A DNA stretch of 64,000 nucleotides, from assembly GCA_938017895.1 (NCBI GenBank), contig CALIJI010000007.1, positions 46,880 to 110,879 on the forward strand, given 5' to 3'. Under the pieces are notes generated by a model. The model did not search any database. It was not told the origin of the DNA and saw nothing but the letters and a program-made list of their open reading frames with translations. The stretch comes from an uncultured bacterium. Its GTDB lineage: Bacteria > Patescibacteriota > Saccharimonadia > Saccharimonadales > Saccharimonadaceae. Each line of letters starts with the position of its first letter. Position 1 is the stretch's first letter. Shown here piece after piece: positions 21,922 through 31,596 of the stretch. A program made the position numbers and the translations under genes.

Positions 21922-22473
21922 CTAATTACTTTTCTTAACTTGAAGAGCATCGAGCTCAACGGGAGTTTCACGCCCAAACATTGAAACCATAACTTTAATC
22001 TTACCCTTGATTGGATCAGCTTCGCTAACAGCGCCTTCAAACCCTTTGAATGGCCCATCAATAATACTTATGACTTCACCTTCTGCGAAATCAATATCGT
22101 ATTTTGGTTCTTCCGCACCCATTCGCTTACGGATATCGCGCATTTCTTTTTCACTAACTGGTGTTGGCTGATCACTTCCTACAAATCCAGTTACGCCAGG
22201 AGTGTTGCGGACAGCAAACCAAGTTTCTTCGGTTAATCGCATCTCTACTAAGACATAACTTTGAAGAATTTTTCGTTCAACTACCTTACGCTTGCCGTTT
22301 TTGACTTCAATTTGTTTTTCTTTTGGGACGAGCGTGTCGAAAATTTTATCCGCCATATCGACACCTTGAATTTTTTGACGCAAACTCTCAGCTACTTTAT
22401 CTTCATACCCAGCATAAGTTGTTACTGCATACCACTGACGAGAATCATCCGCATATCGTTGTTGTTTTGCCAT
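21922..22473 (-). CDS. nusG: Transcription termination/antitermination protein NusG
   Basis: The product has 183 residues. The NGN domain starts with QWYAVTTYAGYEDKVAESL and ends with VEMRLTEETWFAVRNTPGVTGFVG; the KOW motif EGEVISIIDGPFKGFEGAV follows. It binds RNA polymerase and links it to ribosomes or Rho. AAAGGAGTAAAA precedes the ATG. It lies between secE and rplK, the usual order. The 186 bp to rplK contain no gene I can support. Confidence 0.95.
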   Translation of the reverse strand: MAKQQRYADDSRQWYAVTTYAGYEDKVAESLRQKIQGVDMADKIFDTLVPKEKQIEVKNGKRKVVERKILQSYVLVEMRLTEETWFAVRNTPGVTGFVGSDQPTPVSEKEMRDIRKRMGAEEPKYDIDFAEGEVISIIDGPFKGFEGAVSEADPIKGKIKVMVSMFGRETPVELDALQVKKSN

Positions 22474-22484
22474 TTTTTACTCCT

Positions 22485-22853
22485 TTACTTACCTAAAATT
22501 GATTTAAACATGAAAGTGAAAAGTCCATCCAAAACTACCACGAAAATTGCAAATATTATCGAAAATATTAACACTGCAGCAGTCATTTTCCACGTTTCTT
22601 TTCGGGTTGGCCAACGAACTAATTTTAACTCTCGCCAAGAATCTATAAAATACCGGTTGATTGGTGCGAAAATTTTAAATGGTGTTAGTATTACCGAAAG
22701 CCATTTTGGAAGCGATCTCTTTGCCTTCTTTGGCTTTACTCCAGCAACTTTGGCTGCGTATTTACTCATTTCTGGCTTTTTTGAATCTTTAGCAACCGCC
22801 GTTTTTTCTGATTCTTTTGCCTTGACGCGCCTAATTTTAGTTTCTTTTGCCAT
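22485..22853 (-). CDS. secE: Preprotein translocase subunit SecE
   Basis: The product has 122 residues. A long basic N-terminal tail (about 60 residues) precedes the conserved SecE end: RYFIDSWRELKLVRWPTRKETWKMT and one membrane helix (AVLIFSIIFAIFVVVLDGLF). It clamps SecY, encoded at 40269-41678. AAGGAG precedes the ATG. It is the first gene of the secE-nusG-rplK unit. Confidence 0.92.
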   Translation of the reverse strand: MAKETKIRRVKAKESEKTAVAKDSKKPEMSKYAAKVAGVKPKKAKRSLPKWLSVILTPFKIFAPINRYFIDSWRELKLVRWPTRKETWKMTAAVLIFSIIFAIFVVVLDGLFTFMFKSILGK

Positions 22854-22880
22854 TCTTCTCCTTTGAAATTATTCCAAAAT

Positions 22881-22917
22881 TAAAAAGCCTATTTGGCTTG
22901 ATATGTCAAGTATAGCA
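22881..22917 (-). promoter_or_regulatory. secE promoter with hairpin and U tract in the leader
   Basis: An extended -10 TGCTATACT (-10 at 22909-22914) precedes a short hairpin, AAGCC (22899-22895) with GGCTT (22889-22885), and then TTTTTAATTTTGG. The hairpin could terminate the histidine kinase transcript coming from the right, or attenuate secE transcription. The layout equals the four phage elements. Confidence 0.5.
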
Positions 22918-22949
22918 TTTTAATTTTAATAAATCAAGCAGTGCTAAAA

Positions 22950-24242
22950 CTAATCTTTAACAAAAGGAATCTCGAAAGAAAACTCCGAACCATGATTCAG
23001 GCGACTTTTTAATTCGATTTGTGTGCCTAGCTTGCGGGCTAATTTTGCTGAAATATAAAGACCTAGGCCAGTTCCGCCAGTTTCACGAGTTCTGTAGTCT
23101 TCGCTTCGATAAAATTTTTCAAATATTTTAGCCTGGTCGGTTTTACTAATTCCGATTCCCGTATCTTTAATCGAGAACCGTGCTTTGTCGCCAGCTCGTT
23201 CAATCTTAATCAATATTGATCCTTCGTGAGTGTATTTGATAGAATTAGTGATGATGTTTTGAAGAAGCTCTTCTATGTAGAGTTTGCTAGTACGGATTTT
23301 TTCAAGATTCGGAGCTACTTTAAGATTAAGCTGAAGGCCTTTTTCTTCAGCGGATTTTTGATATTTGGAAAATAAATCTTCGGCGAGTTTTTTGGGGTAA
23401 AAATTCTCGAATTTATCACCAACACCACGCTCTGCACGCGATAAAGTTGAAAGATCATTAACCATATTAGCCAAAAACGAAATTTGCTTATAGGTCATAT
23501 CAACAGTCTTGGTAAGTAAATTTTGTGGGGCATTTTTGGCGATCATTATCTGTAAATTAGAGATAGCACCTTCGGTGATTGCGACTGGTGTTCGTAGTTC
23601 ATGGCTAACTACACTAATAAATTCATCGCGCTCCTCATCGAGTGTTTTTTGCTTAGTGATGTCGCGCAAAATTACCGCAAAACTTTTTTGAGTTTTTTGT
23701 TCGCCAGTATAAAATCCGCGAATCGATAAAATTTCAATCTCGATTCGTAGCTTGTCGCCATTCTGTTCAAAGATCAGGTCATTAGCACTAAAAAATGGCG
23801 CGCCTTTTCGAAAAACTTCACGGAAGTTAAATTTATCACCACTTAGATTTTTTAGAGTAAGAATTTTATTTATATTTTGTCCGAGTAGATTTGTGTTCGT
23901 GTCAAGCAGGCTTATGACAGCAGAATTAAAAAGTTCAATTTCTCCTTTTGGGCTAACGCTTAAGATACCGTCAGGTAGACTATTGATAATTGTAAGGATA
24001 CGCTCACGCTCGTGGATTTCTTTTTTGCGTGAATTTATAAGCTCCTTGCGAGTTTTCCTTCTCCAAATCCCAAAAGAAACAAAGGCAATATTCAAGAGAA
24101 TTATCGCTAAAATAACAAAGATTTGCTTCAGTATCGCTAGCTCATAACTTATGGCTATAATCACAATTTCAGAAAAAAATATTATTGAGGCGAGGATAAT
24201 TTTGAAGAATGTTTCGCGTTCAGGATTTTGCCCACTTTCCAT
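22950..24242 (-). CDS. Membrane sensor histidine kinase (PAS domain)
   Basis: The product has 430 residues from the ATG at 24242. TGCTAAAAT ends 7 nt upstream, so a leaderless start is likely; the ATG 36 nt upstream is in the promoter. Two membrane helices lie near residues 15-60, then a PAS domain (ILSVSPKGEIELFNSAVISLL), HisKA with SVVSHELRTPVAI (phosphorylated His) and HATPase_c with N box NIITNSIKYT, DTGIGI and GTGLGLYI. No response regulator gene is adjacent, so the partner is elsewhere. It faces the secE promoter. Confidence 0.9.
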   Translation of the reverse strand: MESGQNPERETFFKIILASIIFFSEIVIIAISYELAILKQIFVILAIILLNIAFVSFGIWRRKTRKELINSRKKEIHERERILTIINSLPDGILSVSPKGEIELFNSAVISLLDTNTNLLGQNINKILTLKNLSGDKFNFREVFRKGAPFFSANDLIFEQNGDKLRIEIEILSIRGFYTGEQKTQKSFAVILRDITKQKTLDEERDEFISVVSHELRTPVAITEGAISNLQIMIAKNAPQNLLTKTVDMTYKQISFLANMVNDLSTLSRAERGVGDKFENFYPKKLAEDLFSKYQKSAEEKGLQLNLKVAPNLEKIRTSKLYIEELLQNIITNSIKYTHEGSILIKIERAGDKARFSIKDTGIGISKTDQAKIFEKFYRSEDYRTRETGGTGLGLYISAKLARKLGTQIELKSRLNHGSEFSFEIPFVKD

Positions 24243-24301
24243 GATTGATATTTTAGCATAAGAGTTTTCAAAAAGCAAAAATATCAGCGCGTATGTCTTT
24301 G

Positions 24302-25642
24302 CTAATGTTTGCGGTCGAGTGACATAAATCGCAGACGTTCTGGGTGGAAGTAAAGTTCAATTGTACCAACAGCTCCTTGACGGTGCTTAGCAATAATCAG
24401 ATCGGTTATATTTTCGCGTTCAGTTTCAGGATTGTAATATGCTTCACGATAAATAAACATTACGATGTCAGCATCTTGCTCAATTGATCCAGATTCACGC
24501 AAATCGGCAAGCTGCGGCCGCTTATCTTCGCGGCTTTCAACTTGGCGCGAAAGCTGAGAAAGCGCAATTACTGGCACGTTTAACTCGCGGGCAATCAATT
24601 TCAGTGAGCGGGAAATTTCAGAAACTTCCTGAACGCGATTGCCGGTCTTGGTGGTTGGCTCAAGAAGCTGAAGATAGTCGATTACGATCAGTCCAAGTTC
24701 ACCATCGTGAGCAAGTCGCCGTGCTTTAGTGCGCAGTTCAAGCGCGGTAATCCCTGGTGTATCATCGATATAGATTGGTGCTTCAGCCATTTCACCCATA
24801 GCGTCAGATAGCTTCGAGAAATCTTCTTCACTTAAATTTCCAGTTTGAATATTCCAGCTATCAACACCGGCTGCATCAGCTAGCATTCGGTCAATTAATT
24901 GTTCCTTACTCATCTCTAGCGAGAAAAACAGAACAGGTTTTTTTTCGATAGTTGCGACATTATAGGCAAGGTTAGTTACAAGTGTGGTTTTACCCATCGC
25001 TGGGCGAGCTGCAAGAATAATTAGATTTGATCGCTGAAGACCAGCAGTGATATTATCGAGATCGCGATACCCAGTGCGGATTCCGCGAAGTTGACCTTTA
25101 TTACGGAATAATTCATCAATACGCTCAAAGCTTTGATCTAAGATGTCTTCAATAGAAGTTAGGTCATTTTTTAAGCTAGCATCAGAAACGCCAAAAAGTT
25201 CAGCTTCACTTTGTCCGAGTAGTTCTGGGACGGTTAAATCTTCATTGAAAGCTAATTCTGAGATATCCGAGCTAGCTTTAATTAATCGGCGACGAACAGC
25301 AGCTTGAGAGACAATTTCTGCATAAGATTTAGCATGGGCGGCGGTTGGGACGTGATTAGTTAATTCAGATAGATAACTTGCACCACCAACGCCATCTAGT
25401 TCATTTTTTTTGCTTAGCTCATCGGTAAGAGTTAATAAATCCACCGGAGAGTGCTTTTCGAAAAGGCGAATGATTCCGCCATAAATTGTAGCATGGCGCT
25501 TATCATAAAAATCAATCGGTCTAACGATTTCGGCGACATCAATCAAAACTTCTTCATCTATCAAAATAGCACCGAGTAGGCTTTTTTCGGCATCTATATT
25601 TTGCGGTGGAACTTTTCCTGTGTTTTTTTCTGAATTATTCAT
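24302..25642 (-). CDS. dnaB: Replicative DNA helicase DnaB
   Basis: The product has 446 residues. The N-terminal helical domain (PPQNIDAEKSLLGAILID) is followed by the RecA-like motor: Walker A AARPAMGKTTLVTNLA, Walker B LIVIDYLQLL, and QLSRQVESREDKRPQLADLRESGSIEQDAD. This hexameric helicase unwinds DNA at the fork. The length is normal and no intein is visible. Its start overlaps the end of dnaX by 8 nt, joining two replisome genes. Confidence 0.95.
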   Translation of the reverse strand: MNNSEKNTGKVPPQNIDAEKSLLGAILIDEEVLIDVAEIVRPIDFYDKRHATIYGGIIRLFEKHSPVDLLTLTDELSKKNELDGVGGASYLSELTNHVPTAAHAKSYAEIVSQAAVRRRLIKASSDISELAFNEDLTVPELLGQSEAELFGVSDASLKNDLTSIEDILDQSFERIDELFRNKGQLRGIRTGYRDLDNITAGLQRSNLIILAARPAMGKTTLVTNLAYNVATIEKKPVLFFSLEMSKEQLIDRMLADAAGVDSWNIQTGNLSEEDFSKLSDAMGEMAEAPIYIDDTPGITALELRTKARRLAHDGELGLIVIDYLQLLEPTTKTGNRVQEVSEISRSLKLIARELNVPVIALSQLSRQVESREDKRPQLADLRESGSIEQDADIVMFIYREAYYNPETERENITDLIIAKHRQGAVGTIELYFHPERLRFMSLDRKH

Positions 25643-27140
25643 TAACTTCTACCTCCTCTCCTCCCCCCATTATTTCTAGAACTTTTGCGGCATCTGCGTC
25701 AAGCGGAGGTTTTGCGCCTGCAATGATTTCAATTTGCCAACCATTTCCACCGATCTCATGGAGAGTATCATTAATTGCTTGTATGGATGTGGGCTTTGTA
25801 AGCTGTTTTTTGTGAAGTGGTCGTTCAGCGTAAATTAGAATTTTTCCGTTACTCTTCTCGTAAGCTCTGCCGGCTAAAATTGTCCCTACCCCCATTTCTT
25901 TAGCCTTTATTGCTTGAAGAAAATCATGCCAATTAAAATCTTTTAATTCTTTTGAAGTCTCGTTCTTGTTACTTGAAGAGGAGGTTTTTTCTAAATTATC
26001 ATTAGATTCGGTATTTTCGATAGATTCAGTTAATGATTTTTTAGTCTTTAGATTATCTTCTACAGGCTCTTCTCTAGGTTTTGTATTTTGGATAGATGTG
26101 TCATCTATTGCGACTTCTTGCTTTAAAACTGGCTCTTGTTTGATAGGCTGGGGTGGGTTAGTCTTATTTTGTGGACTATTAGTATTTAGGAAAATAGGCT
26201 TATCGCCCGACTCGACTAAAATTGAAATTAGCTCTAGATCTAAAAAGTTTGAGTTTTTAGCTTTTTGAAGCGGCATAAGTAATTTTACTAAATGTGGACG
26301 GTCGCTTAGCACATTCTTAATTTCGCTAATAAGTTGCTCAGTGAAAACTCTCAAATCAACGCCAGAGTTGCGGATTGTTTCAATCTGATTTAAAATGTTA
26401 GCGATATCTTGGACTTCGTAGGCCTTAATTAAGTCTGCAATTTGTTTTTTCGGCGCAAGTCCAAGAATTGTTTCAATTTGACTGGCTGTGATCTCCTCGT
26501 TCGAAATACTAGAAAGCTGATCAAGTAAACTTATCGAGTCGCGAAAACTTCCACTTCCACGTTCAGCAATAATCTCTAAAGCCTCGGGTGAAATTTTAAT
26601 ATTCTCCTGCTCGGCAATAAAAGATAGGTGCTTTACAATATCATCTTTTGAAATATAGTGAAATACGAACTGTTGAGTTCTAGAAATAATGGTTGCTGGG
26701 ATTTTATGAGCGTCAGTTGTTGCCAAAATAAACACAGCGTGCTCGGGTGGTTCTTCAAGTGTTTTAAGCAGGGCGTTAAAAGCCGCTTTAGACAGCATGT
26801 GAACCTCATCGATAATATACACTCGATATTTTGCCGAAAATGGCGCAACTTGGATTTGCTCACGCAGGTTCCGAATCTCATCAACACCATTATTGCTCGC
26901 TGCATCAATTTCAATAATATCAGGATGCTGGTCTTCTTCAGAATAAGGCAAATCGTTAATCTGATGAGCTAGAATTCGTGCAATTGAAGTCTTGCCTACG
27001 CCACGTGGACCGGTAAAAAGATAGGCGTGCGCAATTTTCCCTTTAGCAAGAGATTTTTCAAGAACCTCCGTAATGTGATTCTGCCCAACCACTTCGCCGA
27101 GATTTTTACTTCGATATTTTCTATAAAATGCCTGACTCAT
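25635..27140 (-). CDS. dnaX: DNA polymerase III subunit gamma/tau
   Basis: This 501-residue clamp-loader ATPase has YRKYRSKNLGEVVGQ, Walker A GPRGVGKTS, DEVHMLSKAAFNALLKTLEEPPEH and an SRTQQF arginine finger. The four zinc-binding cysteines normally after the first helix are absent: the sequence passes from ARILAHQIND to DIIEIDAASNNG. A Ser/Thr/Glu-rich linker (about 330-400) leads to a short C-terminal domain. TGCTAGAAT ends 7 nt before the ATG, so it is probably leaderless. Confidence 0.93.
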   Translation of the reverse strand: MSQAFYRKYRSKNLGEVVGQNHITEVLEKSLAKGKIAHAYLFTGPRGVGKTSIARILAHQINDLPYSEEDQHPDIIEIDAASNNGVDEIRNLREQIQVAPFSAKYRVYIIDEVHMLSKAAFNALLKTLEEPPEHAVFILATTDAHKIPATIISRTQQFVFHYISKDDIVKHLSFIAEQENIKISPEALEIIAERGSGSFRDSISLLDQLSSISNEEITASQIETILGLAPKKQIADLIKAYEVQDIANILNQIETIRNSGVDLRVFTEQLISEIKNVLSDRPHLVKLLMPLQKAKNSNFLDLELISILVESGDKPIFLNTNSPQNKTNPPQPIKQEPVLKQEVAIDDTSIQNTKPREEPVEDNLKTKKSLTESIENTESNDNLEKTSSSSNKNETSKELKDFNWHDFLQAIKAKEMGVGTILAGRAYEKSNGKILIYAERPLHKKQLTKPTSIQAINDTLHEIGGNGWQIEIIAGAKPPLDADAAKVLEIMGGGEEVEVNE

Positions 27141-27179
27141 TTTATCTATTCTAGCATTTTTTTAAATTCTACGCAAAAA

Positions 27180-28109
27180 TTAAAAATTAAATAAACACGC
27201 TTGGCGCTCAGGCAGTTCTAGTTCAATGATTTTGGGGATAATTTTAATTTTATAACCCGTAAACTTGCGGAGTGGAATTGCAATAGTTTCATTTTGCTGC
27301 TCGGCGAGAAGAATGTATCCAACCTGCGCTTTTAGAATTCCAGAGAATATTATTTTATTAGAGTTCTGCTGGCAATCGCTCGCTAAAATTATTTCCCCAC
27401 TTGGAATCTTTGACTCTAATGAATAAAAATTATCTAAATTTATTGGTTTATTTTGATCGAATTTAACTTTGAGCCCCTCTTCTATTCTAGTTTTTGATGC
27501 AAGTAAAATATTTGATGCGTGATCAAAGCTAAACTCTTGTTCTAATAATTTGATTTTAGCCGAAGCCTTAACATTCTCGCAGAATTCTGGCATTTTTGAA
27601 ATTTTCTCTTCGTAACTTCGAGCAACATTTGCACTTGAAAATTCGCCTAAAATCAAAGCTGCACGCGCACCCTGCTCTAATAATCGAGCATTTCCTCGGC
27701 CAGCAAAACTTATTCCAACCTTAACAACTTCATCCGAAAAGTAAGCTAGATAAACAAAATGGGGCTGCGAATTTCGTTCTATTTGCTGTTTTGAAATATC
27801 TCCGTCAGCCGCGTTGTAAAACGCTGGATTAAAACCTGTCCTCTTCTGGCATTGAGGACATTGTTCATACTTTTTATCAACTTTAGAATTTTCCGGACAA
27901 AGAAAATCTTCTCCAGTTTTTAGATCATGCCAGCCGATGCAGTATCGGTCTCCCAAATCAATTTCTAATGTAATTGGCGTTTCAAATTGTGGAATGAAAG
28001 TAAAAATATCGCTAGTATTCATATCGCCAAGCTTTAATCTTGGTTGGTTTTTGCGGTCAAAATCTACGCGCGTTAAAAGAAAATCTTTCTCGAAAAGCTG
28101 TTCGTTCAT
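27180..28109 (-). CDS. DUF2797 family protein
   Basis: The product has 309 residues. The N-terminal half has two CxxC-type sites (FLCPENSK and QCPQCQKR), likely a zinc ribbon. The middle has the DUF2797 pattern HFVYLAYFSDEVVKVGIS, then GRGNARLLEQGARAALIL, which resembles a GIY-YIG-like core. The function of DUF2797 is unknown. TGATAAAAT ends 6 nt before the ATG, so it is leaderless. It is a single gene between the uvrD-like and dnaX genes. Confidence 0.75.
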   Translation of the reverse strand: MNEQLFEKDFLLTRVDFDRKNQPRLKLGDMNTSDIFTFIPQFETPITLEIDLGDRYCIGWHDLKTGEDFLCPENSKVDKKYEQCPQCQKRTGFNPAFYNAADGDISKQQIERNSQPHFVYLAYFSDEVVKVGISFAGRGNARLLEQGARAALILGEFSSANVARSYEEKISKMPEFCENVKASAKIKLLEQEFSFDHASNILLASKTRIEEGLKVKFDQNKPINLDNFYSLESKIPSGEIILASDCQQNSNKIIFSGILKAQVGYILLAEQQNETIAIPLRKFTGYKIKIIPKIIELELPERQACLFNF

Positions 28110-28158
28110 CCTTTGATTTTATCATTTTAATTAAGCTTTTTCAAATGGGTATTTATTT

Positions 28159-31100
28159 CTACCTATTTTCGAATTCTTCAATTAAATCAGCTTCGAATCG
28201 CTTAATTCCCTTCAGATTCTTTGGATATTTATCAGTTTCAAATTCAAAATTAAAGTTCTTAATTCGTGACCAAACAGCCTGAATCAAGAGTTTTAAGTCA
28301 TTTTCTTTTTCAGGGTCGAAACAAACTTCGTAATTATAAGTTTCACCAGTTTTATTTGACGGTTCAATAAACTCTATAATACCTTTCTCTATCTGATAGC
28401 CAGCAAATTCTGGCGTATTTTCAATAAGAATTTTATAGAAATAAAGCTGCTGTTCGTATTTATGGATCTTAGAATTACTTTTATCAATCTTGCCGTTTTT
28501 TAGAGGGATTGAGCCAGTCTTATAATCGACTACAACAATTTTTTTGTCTTCACGATCAATTCGAATTAAGTCAATTTTTCCAGTCAAAAGTGCATCACCA
28601 ATCACAACGCCAGAGTTTGAAAAATTCTTTTCAGCGATATTGCCAGCTTTAAATTTATTCAATCGATTATCAAAAAAGTCACTAAATATTCTATCGAATC
28701 GTTCAGTAATATCTGTCCGATCTTTTTCTGAGATTGGATATTTGGAAATTCTCTCAATAAAGCGATTACGAAGAATATCAAAACTTGGTATTTCATTCGC
28801 ATTAATTTTATCCTGAATATAGTTAAACCCGTCATGAACAAGCGTACCAAGAGTTGCCGATGCGCCATAAGCTTCAGGGAAACATAAAATATTATTTTCG
28901 TAAAAAGCTTGCGGCCCACCGTATTCAATATCGATAAATGAATTTAGATTAGTAGGGCTCATTTTAAAATTTTGAATCCGTGGACGCAAAAGATTGCGCA
29001 TTGATTCATTTTTTGCAGCGTAGAATTCATGCCAGTCAAGCTCTAGGTCTGAAATTTCTAGAGCATCTTTTTTGTCGTGTGATATATTTTGCCACCTCTC
29101 GGGTAGAATTTTTGATTTTAGAATTTTATCTTCTTCACGCTCGTCAAGAAAAGCGAGCGATTTTGTATTTTTACCACTAAAATCACTAGTGTAATTTGTG
29201 AGATAAAGGTGAGTTTTGGCACGAGTCATCGCGACGAAAAGCAACCGCTTGCGCGTATCTTCGCCTTCATCTTGAATATTGGTGAATTTCAAGTTAATTG
29301 GCATTGAGATCGTTTTAGAACCGCCGCTTGACCTATTCCAGACTTCTTGGTTTAGTGAAAGTAAAAATACATGATCAAACTCCAGACCTTTTGCCACGAA
29401 CGGCGTCATCAGTTGAACAGCATTTTCACTCGAAGAATGTGGATTTGTGTTTACAATTTTTAGATCAGCTTTATTATAAGCGTCGGCAAATTTAATAAGT
29501 ACGCTCAAATCATTATTTTGCTCTTTAGAAAATTCTCGCAAATGATCCCGCAAGACTGTTAAATTTGAAATAATATCAAAAAATTCTTCGTCAGATTTAT
29601 CTGAGAGATAGTCACGAATTGGAGATTTTAAGATCTCTTGATCATCGTTATCTTTTGAGTCAAAAATTGCTCGCGAGCCTAAAATATAATCAAACATTTC
29701 TTCAAAAGAATTATTATATGAAAGTTCCGCCAGAGCAACTAGAATTTCTCCTAGCCTTTGAATAGCCAAACAATCACTCTCCAAGATCGCCTCTATCCAA
29801 AACTCACGTTTATCTTTTGCCAACCAACTCATTTTCCAAGCTTCAACAGTTGGTATCTTCCAAAAATCAAAGCTAAGAACCTCAGGGAAAAGTTCAGCCA
29901 TTTGTGTCTCGTCTTTATCACGAATTGCCAAAACCAACTTTGAAATTTTGATTAGTTGTGAAATTATTTTATCTTCTAGAATGTTTTCACGTTTATCATA
30001 CTTAATTGGCACATTTCGGTTTTTAAGATATGGGGAAAGGGCCTGCAGAATCTTATGCTTCGGCGCAATTACAGCAATTTCATTAGCAGGAATACCATTT
30101 TTGATTAGTTCTGAAATCTCTTCAGCGGCCCAAGAAAACTCTGCGATTTGACTCGCAAAATTAATCCGCTCTATTTTAATTTCTTCACCACTAAAATCTT
30201 TCTCCGCTGAGATATCTTTCTCGATTGCGATCGGGAGATTTTTAGTCAATCGACCAGAAATCGTATCCGCCACTTTTTTAGAGGAGCTCAAAATATCACC
30301 GTGCGAGCGATAATTTTTAGTCAAATTAATAACTTTTGTGTTTTCACCAAAACGATTATAAAAATCGATCATATTAGACTTGCTTGCGCCCTGAAAAGCC
30401 ATAATTGCCTGATCATCATCACCAACAGCCAGAACATTCGGCTTACCCTCAAAAACAGGATTATCCGTAAGTAGTTCGATCATTTTTGCCTGAGCGTCAT
30501 TCGTATCCTGGTATTCATCGAGGAGAATATATTGGTATTTTTCTTGCAGCGTAAAACGAAGATCGTCATTTTTCTCAACTGTATCAATAACTTCCAAAAT
30601 CATATCATCAAAGTCATATAGGCCTTGAGCTTTCATTTCGGTATTAAAGTTTTCGTAAAAATCGGCAAATTCAAGAAGTTTTTTATTTTTATAAACATCA
30701 GTTACCTGAAAATTATCGTCACCATCTTTCTCTTTTAGAAATTTATTTCTCCAGCTGGTCAGCGAATTTGACTTTCCGGTTTCTTCGCTATCAAGGAACG
30801 CTTCATTTAATTTTTCGAGATAAAAGTAAAGATTGCTCTTAAATTTTGCTCCATCTAATTGATTAGAAATAGAACTCTTTAGCGCCTCACGAACAGCACG
30901 GTAAAATGGCTCAACCTTGGCAAAGCTGGAGCCAGAAACTCGCAAACCTTTGATTTTTTCATGAAAAGAGTTCTGCTCGGCGATATTGGCTTGAGCAATA
31001 TGTTTTAATTCGGCTGGCGTAATCAATGCTCTTTTCATTTCAGAAATCACTTTTGCAAAATTCTTCAATTCAACATATTTTAATCCAGAATTTGCTGGTA

Positions 31101-31503
31101 GATTTTCTCTTATAGCTTCTAAAATTTCAATCTTTTTTAGATCGTCGACTTGATTTTCGAGATTTTTATCAAGAAAAAACTCGCGGTAATTTTGGATAAT
31201 TTCATTCGCAAAACCATGATAAGTAAAAATACCAACTTTATAAGATTCAGCTCCGATCAGTGTAGAAAGTCGCTCGCGCATATTTTGAGCGCCAGCATCG
31301 GTAAAGGTCATCGCTAAGATGTTCTCGGCCGAAGTATCAGTCTGGCGCAAAATATTAGCGATGCGCGTCGAAAGCAACTGAGTTTTACCTGTCCCCGGAC
31401 CAGCAATTACTAAAACCGGTCCGTCAATTGCATCCACCGCACTGCGCTGTTCGCTGTTTAACATTTTGTAGTTTTTTTCAAAGGTTTTATCGAAGTCGTT
31501 CAT
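28159..31503 (-). CDS. UvrD/PcrA-type helicase fused to a PD-(D/E)XK nuclease
   Basis: The product has 1114 residues from the ATG at 31503. TGCTAGAAT ends 7 nt upstream; an earlier ATG at 31596 lies across a terminator and is rejected. Superfamily 1A motifs are LNSEQRSAVDAIDG, Walker A IAGPGTGKTQLLSTRI, LLDEYQDTNDAQ and FVAMTRAKTHLYLT. The C-terminal 250 residues form a RecB-like nuclease with GKIDLIRID and VVVDYKTG, then YEQQLYFYKIL. This is an AddA-like layout without AddB next to it, suggesting double-strand end processing. Confidence 0.88.
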   Translation of the reverse strand: MNDFDKTFEKNYKMLNSEQRSAVDAIDGPVLVIAGPGTGKTQLLSTRIANILRQTDTSAENILAMTFTDAGAQNMRERLSTLIGAESYKVGIFTYHGFANEIIQNYREFFLDKNLENQVDDLKKIEILEAIRENLPANSGLKYVELKNFAKVISEMKRALITPAELKHIAQANIAEQNSFHEKIKGLRVSGSSFAKVEPFYRAVREALKSSISNQLDGAKFKSNLYFYLEKLNEAFLDSEETGKSNSLTSWRNKFLKEKDGDDNFQVTDVYKNKKLLEFADFYENFNTEMKAQGLYDFDDMILEVIDTVEKNDDLRFTLQEKYQYILLDEYQDTNDAQAKMIELLTDNPVFEGKPNVLAVGDDDQAIMAFQGASKSNMIDFYNRFGENTKVINLTKNYRSHGDILSSSKKVADTISGRLTKNLPIAIEKDISAEKDFSGEEIKIERINFASQIAEFSWAAEEISELIKNGIPANEIAVIAPKHKILQALSPYLKNRNVPIKYDKRENILEDKIISQLIKISKLVLAIRDKDETQMAELFPEVLSFDFWKIPTVEAWKMSWLAKDKREFWIEAILESDCLAIQRLGEILVALAELSYNNSFEEMFDYILGSRAIFDSKDNDDQEILKSPIRDYLSDKSDEEFFDIISNLTVLRDHLREFSKEQNNDLSVLIKFADAYNKADLKIVNTNPHSSSENAVQLMTPFVAKGLEFDHVFLLSLNQEVWNRSSGGSKTISMPINLKFTNIQDEGEDTRKRLLFVAMTRAKTHLYLTNYTSDFSGKNTKSLAFLDEREEDKILKSKILPERWQNISHDKKDALEISDLELDWHEFYAAKNESMRNLLRPRIQNFKMSPTNLNSFIDIEYGGPQAFYENNILCFPEAYGASATLGTLVHDGFNYIQDKINANEIPSFDILRNRFIERISKYPISEKDRTDITERFDRIFSDFFDNRLNKFKAGNIAEKNFSNSGVVIGDALLTGKIDLIRIDREDKKIVVVDYKTGSIPLKNGKIDKSNSKIHKYEQQLYFYKILIENTPEFAGYQIEKGIIEFIEPSNKTGETYNYEVCFDPEKENDLKLLIQAVWSRIKNFNFEFETDKYPKNLKGIKRFEADLIEEFENR

Positions 31504-31544
31504 AATATATATTCTAGCATTTTTCGAAGTTAATTTCGAGGTAA

Positions 31545-31572
31545 ATAAAAAAGGATTCGACTGGCCGAATCC
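31545..31572 (-). terminator. Terminator downstream of the BI-1 gene
   Basis: GGATTCG (31553-31559) pairs with CGAATCC (31566-31572), and TTTTTTATTT follows on the minus strand. It lies between the BI-1 stop and the helicase promoter. Confidence 0.8.
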
Positions 31573-31596
31573 ACGAGTTCTTAGTGAGAAATTCAT

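Noticed and set aside
21828..22061. Open frame between rplK and nusG
   Set aside because: It mostly overlaps nusG in another frame and has no homology-like features or ribosome binding site.
31504..31596. Longer N-terminus for the UvrD-nuclease protein
   Set aside because: The extra 31 codons cross a clear terminator and a -10 box; the start at 31503 fits the leaderless pattern.
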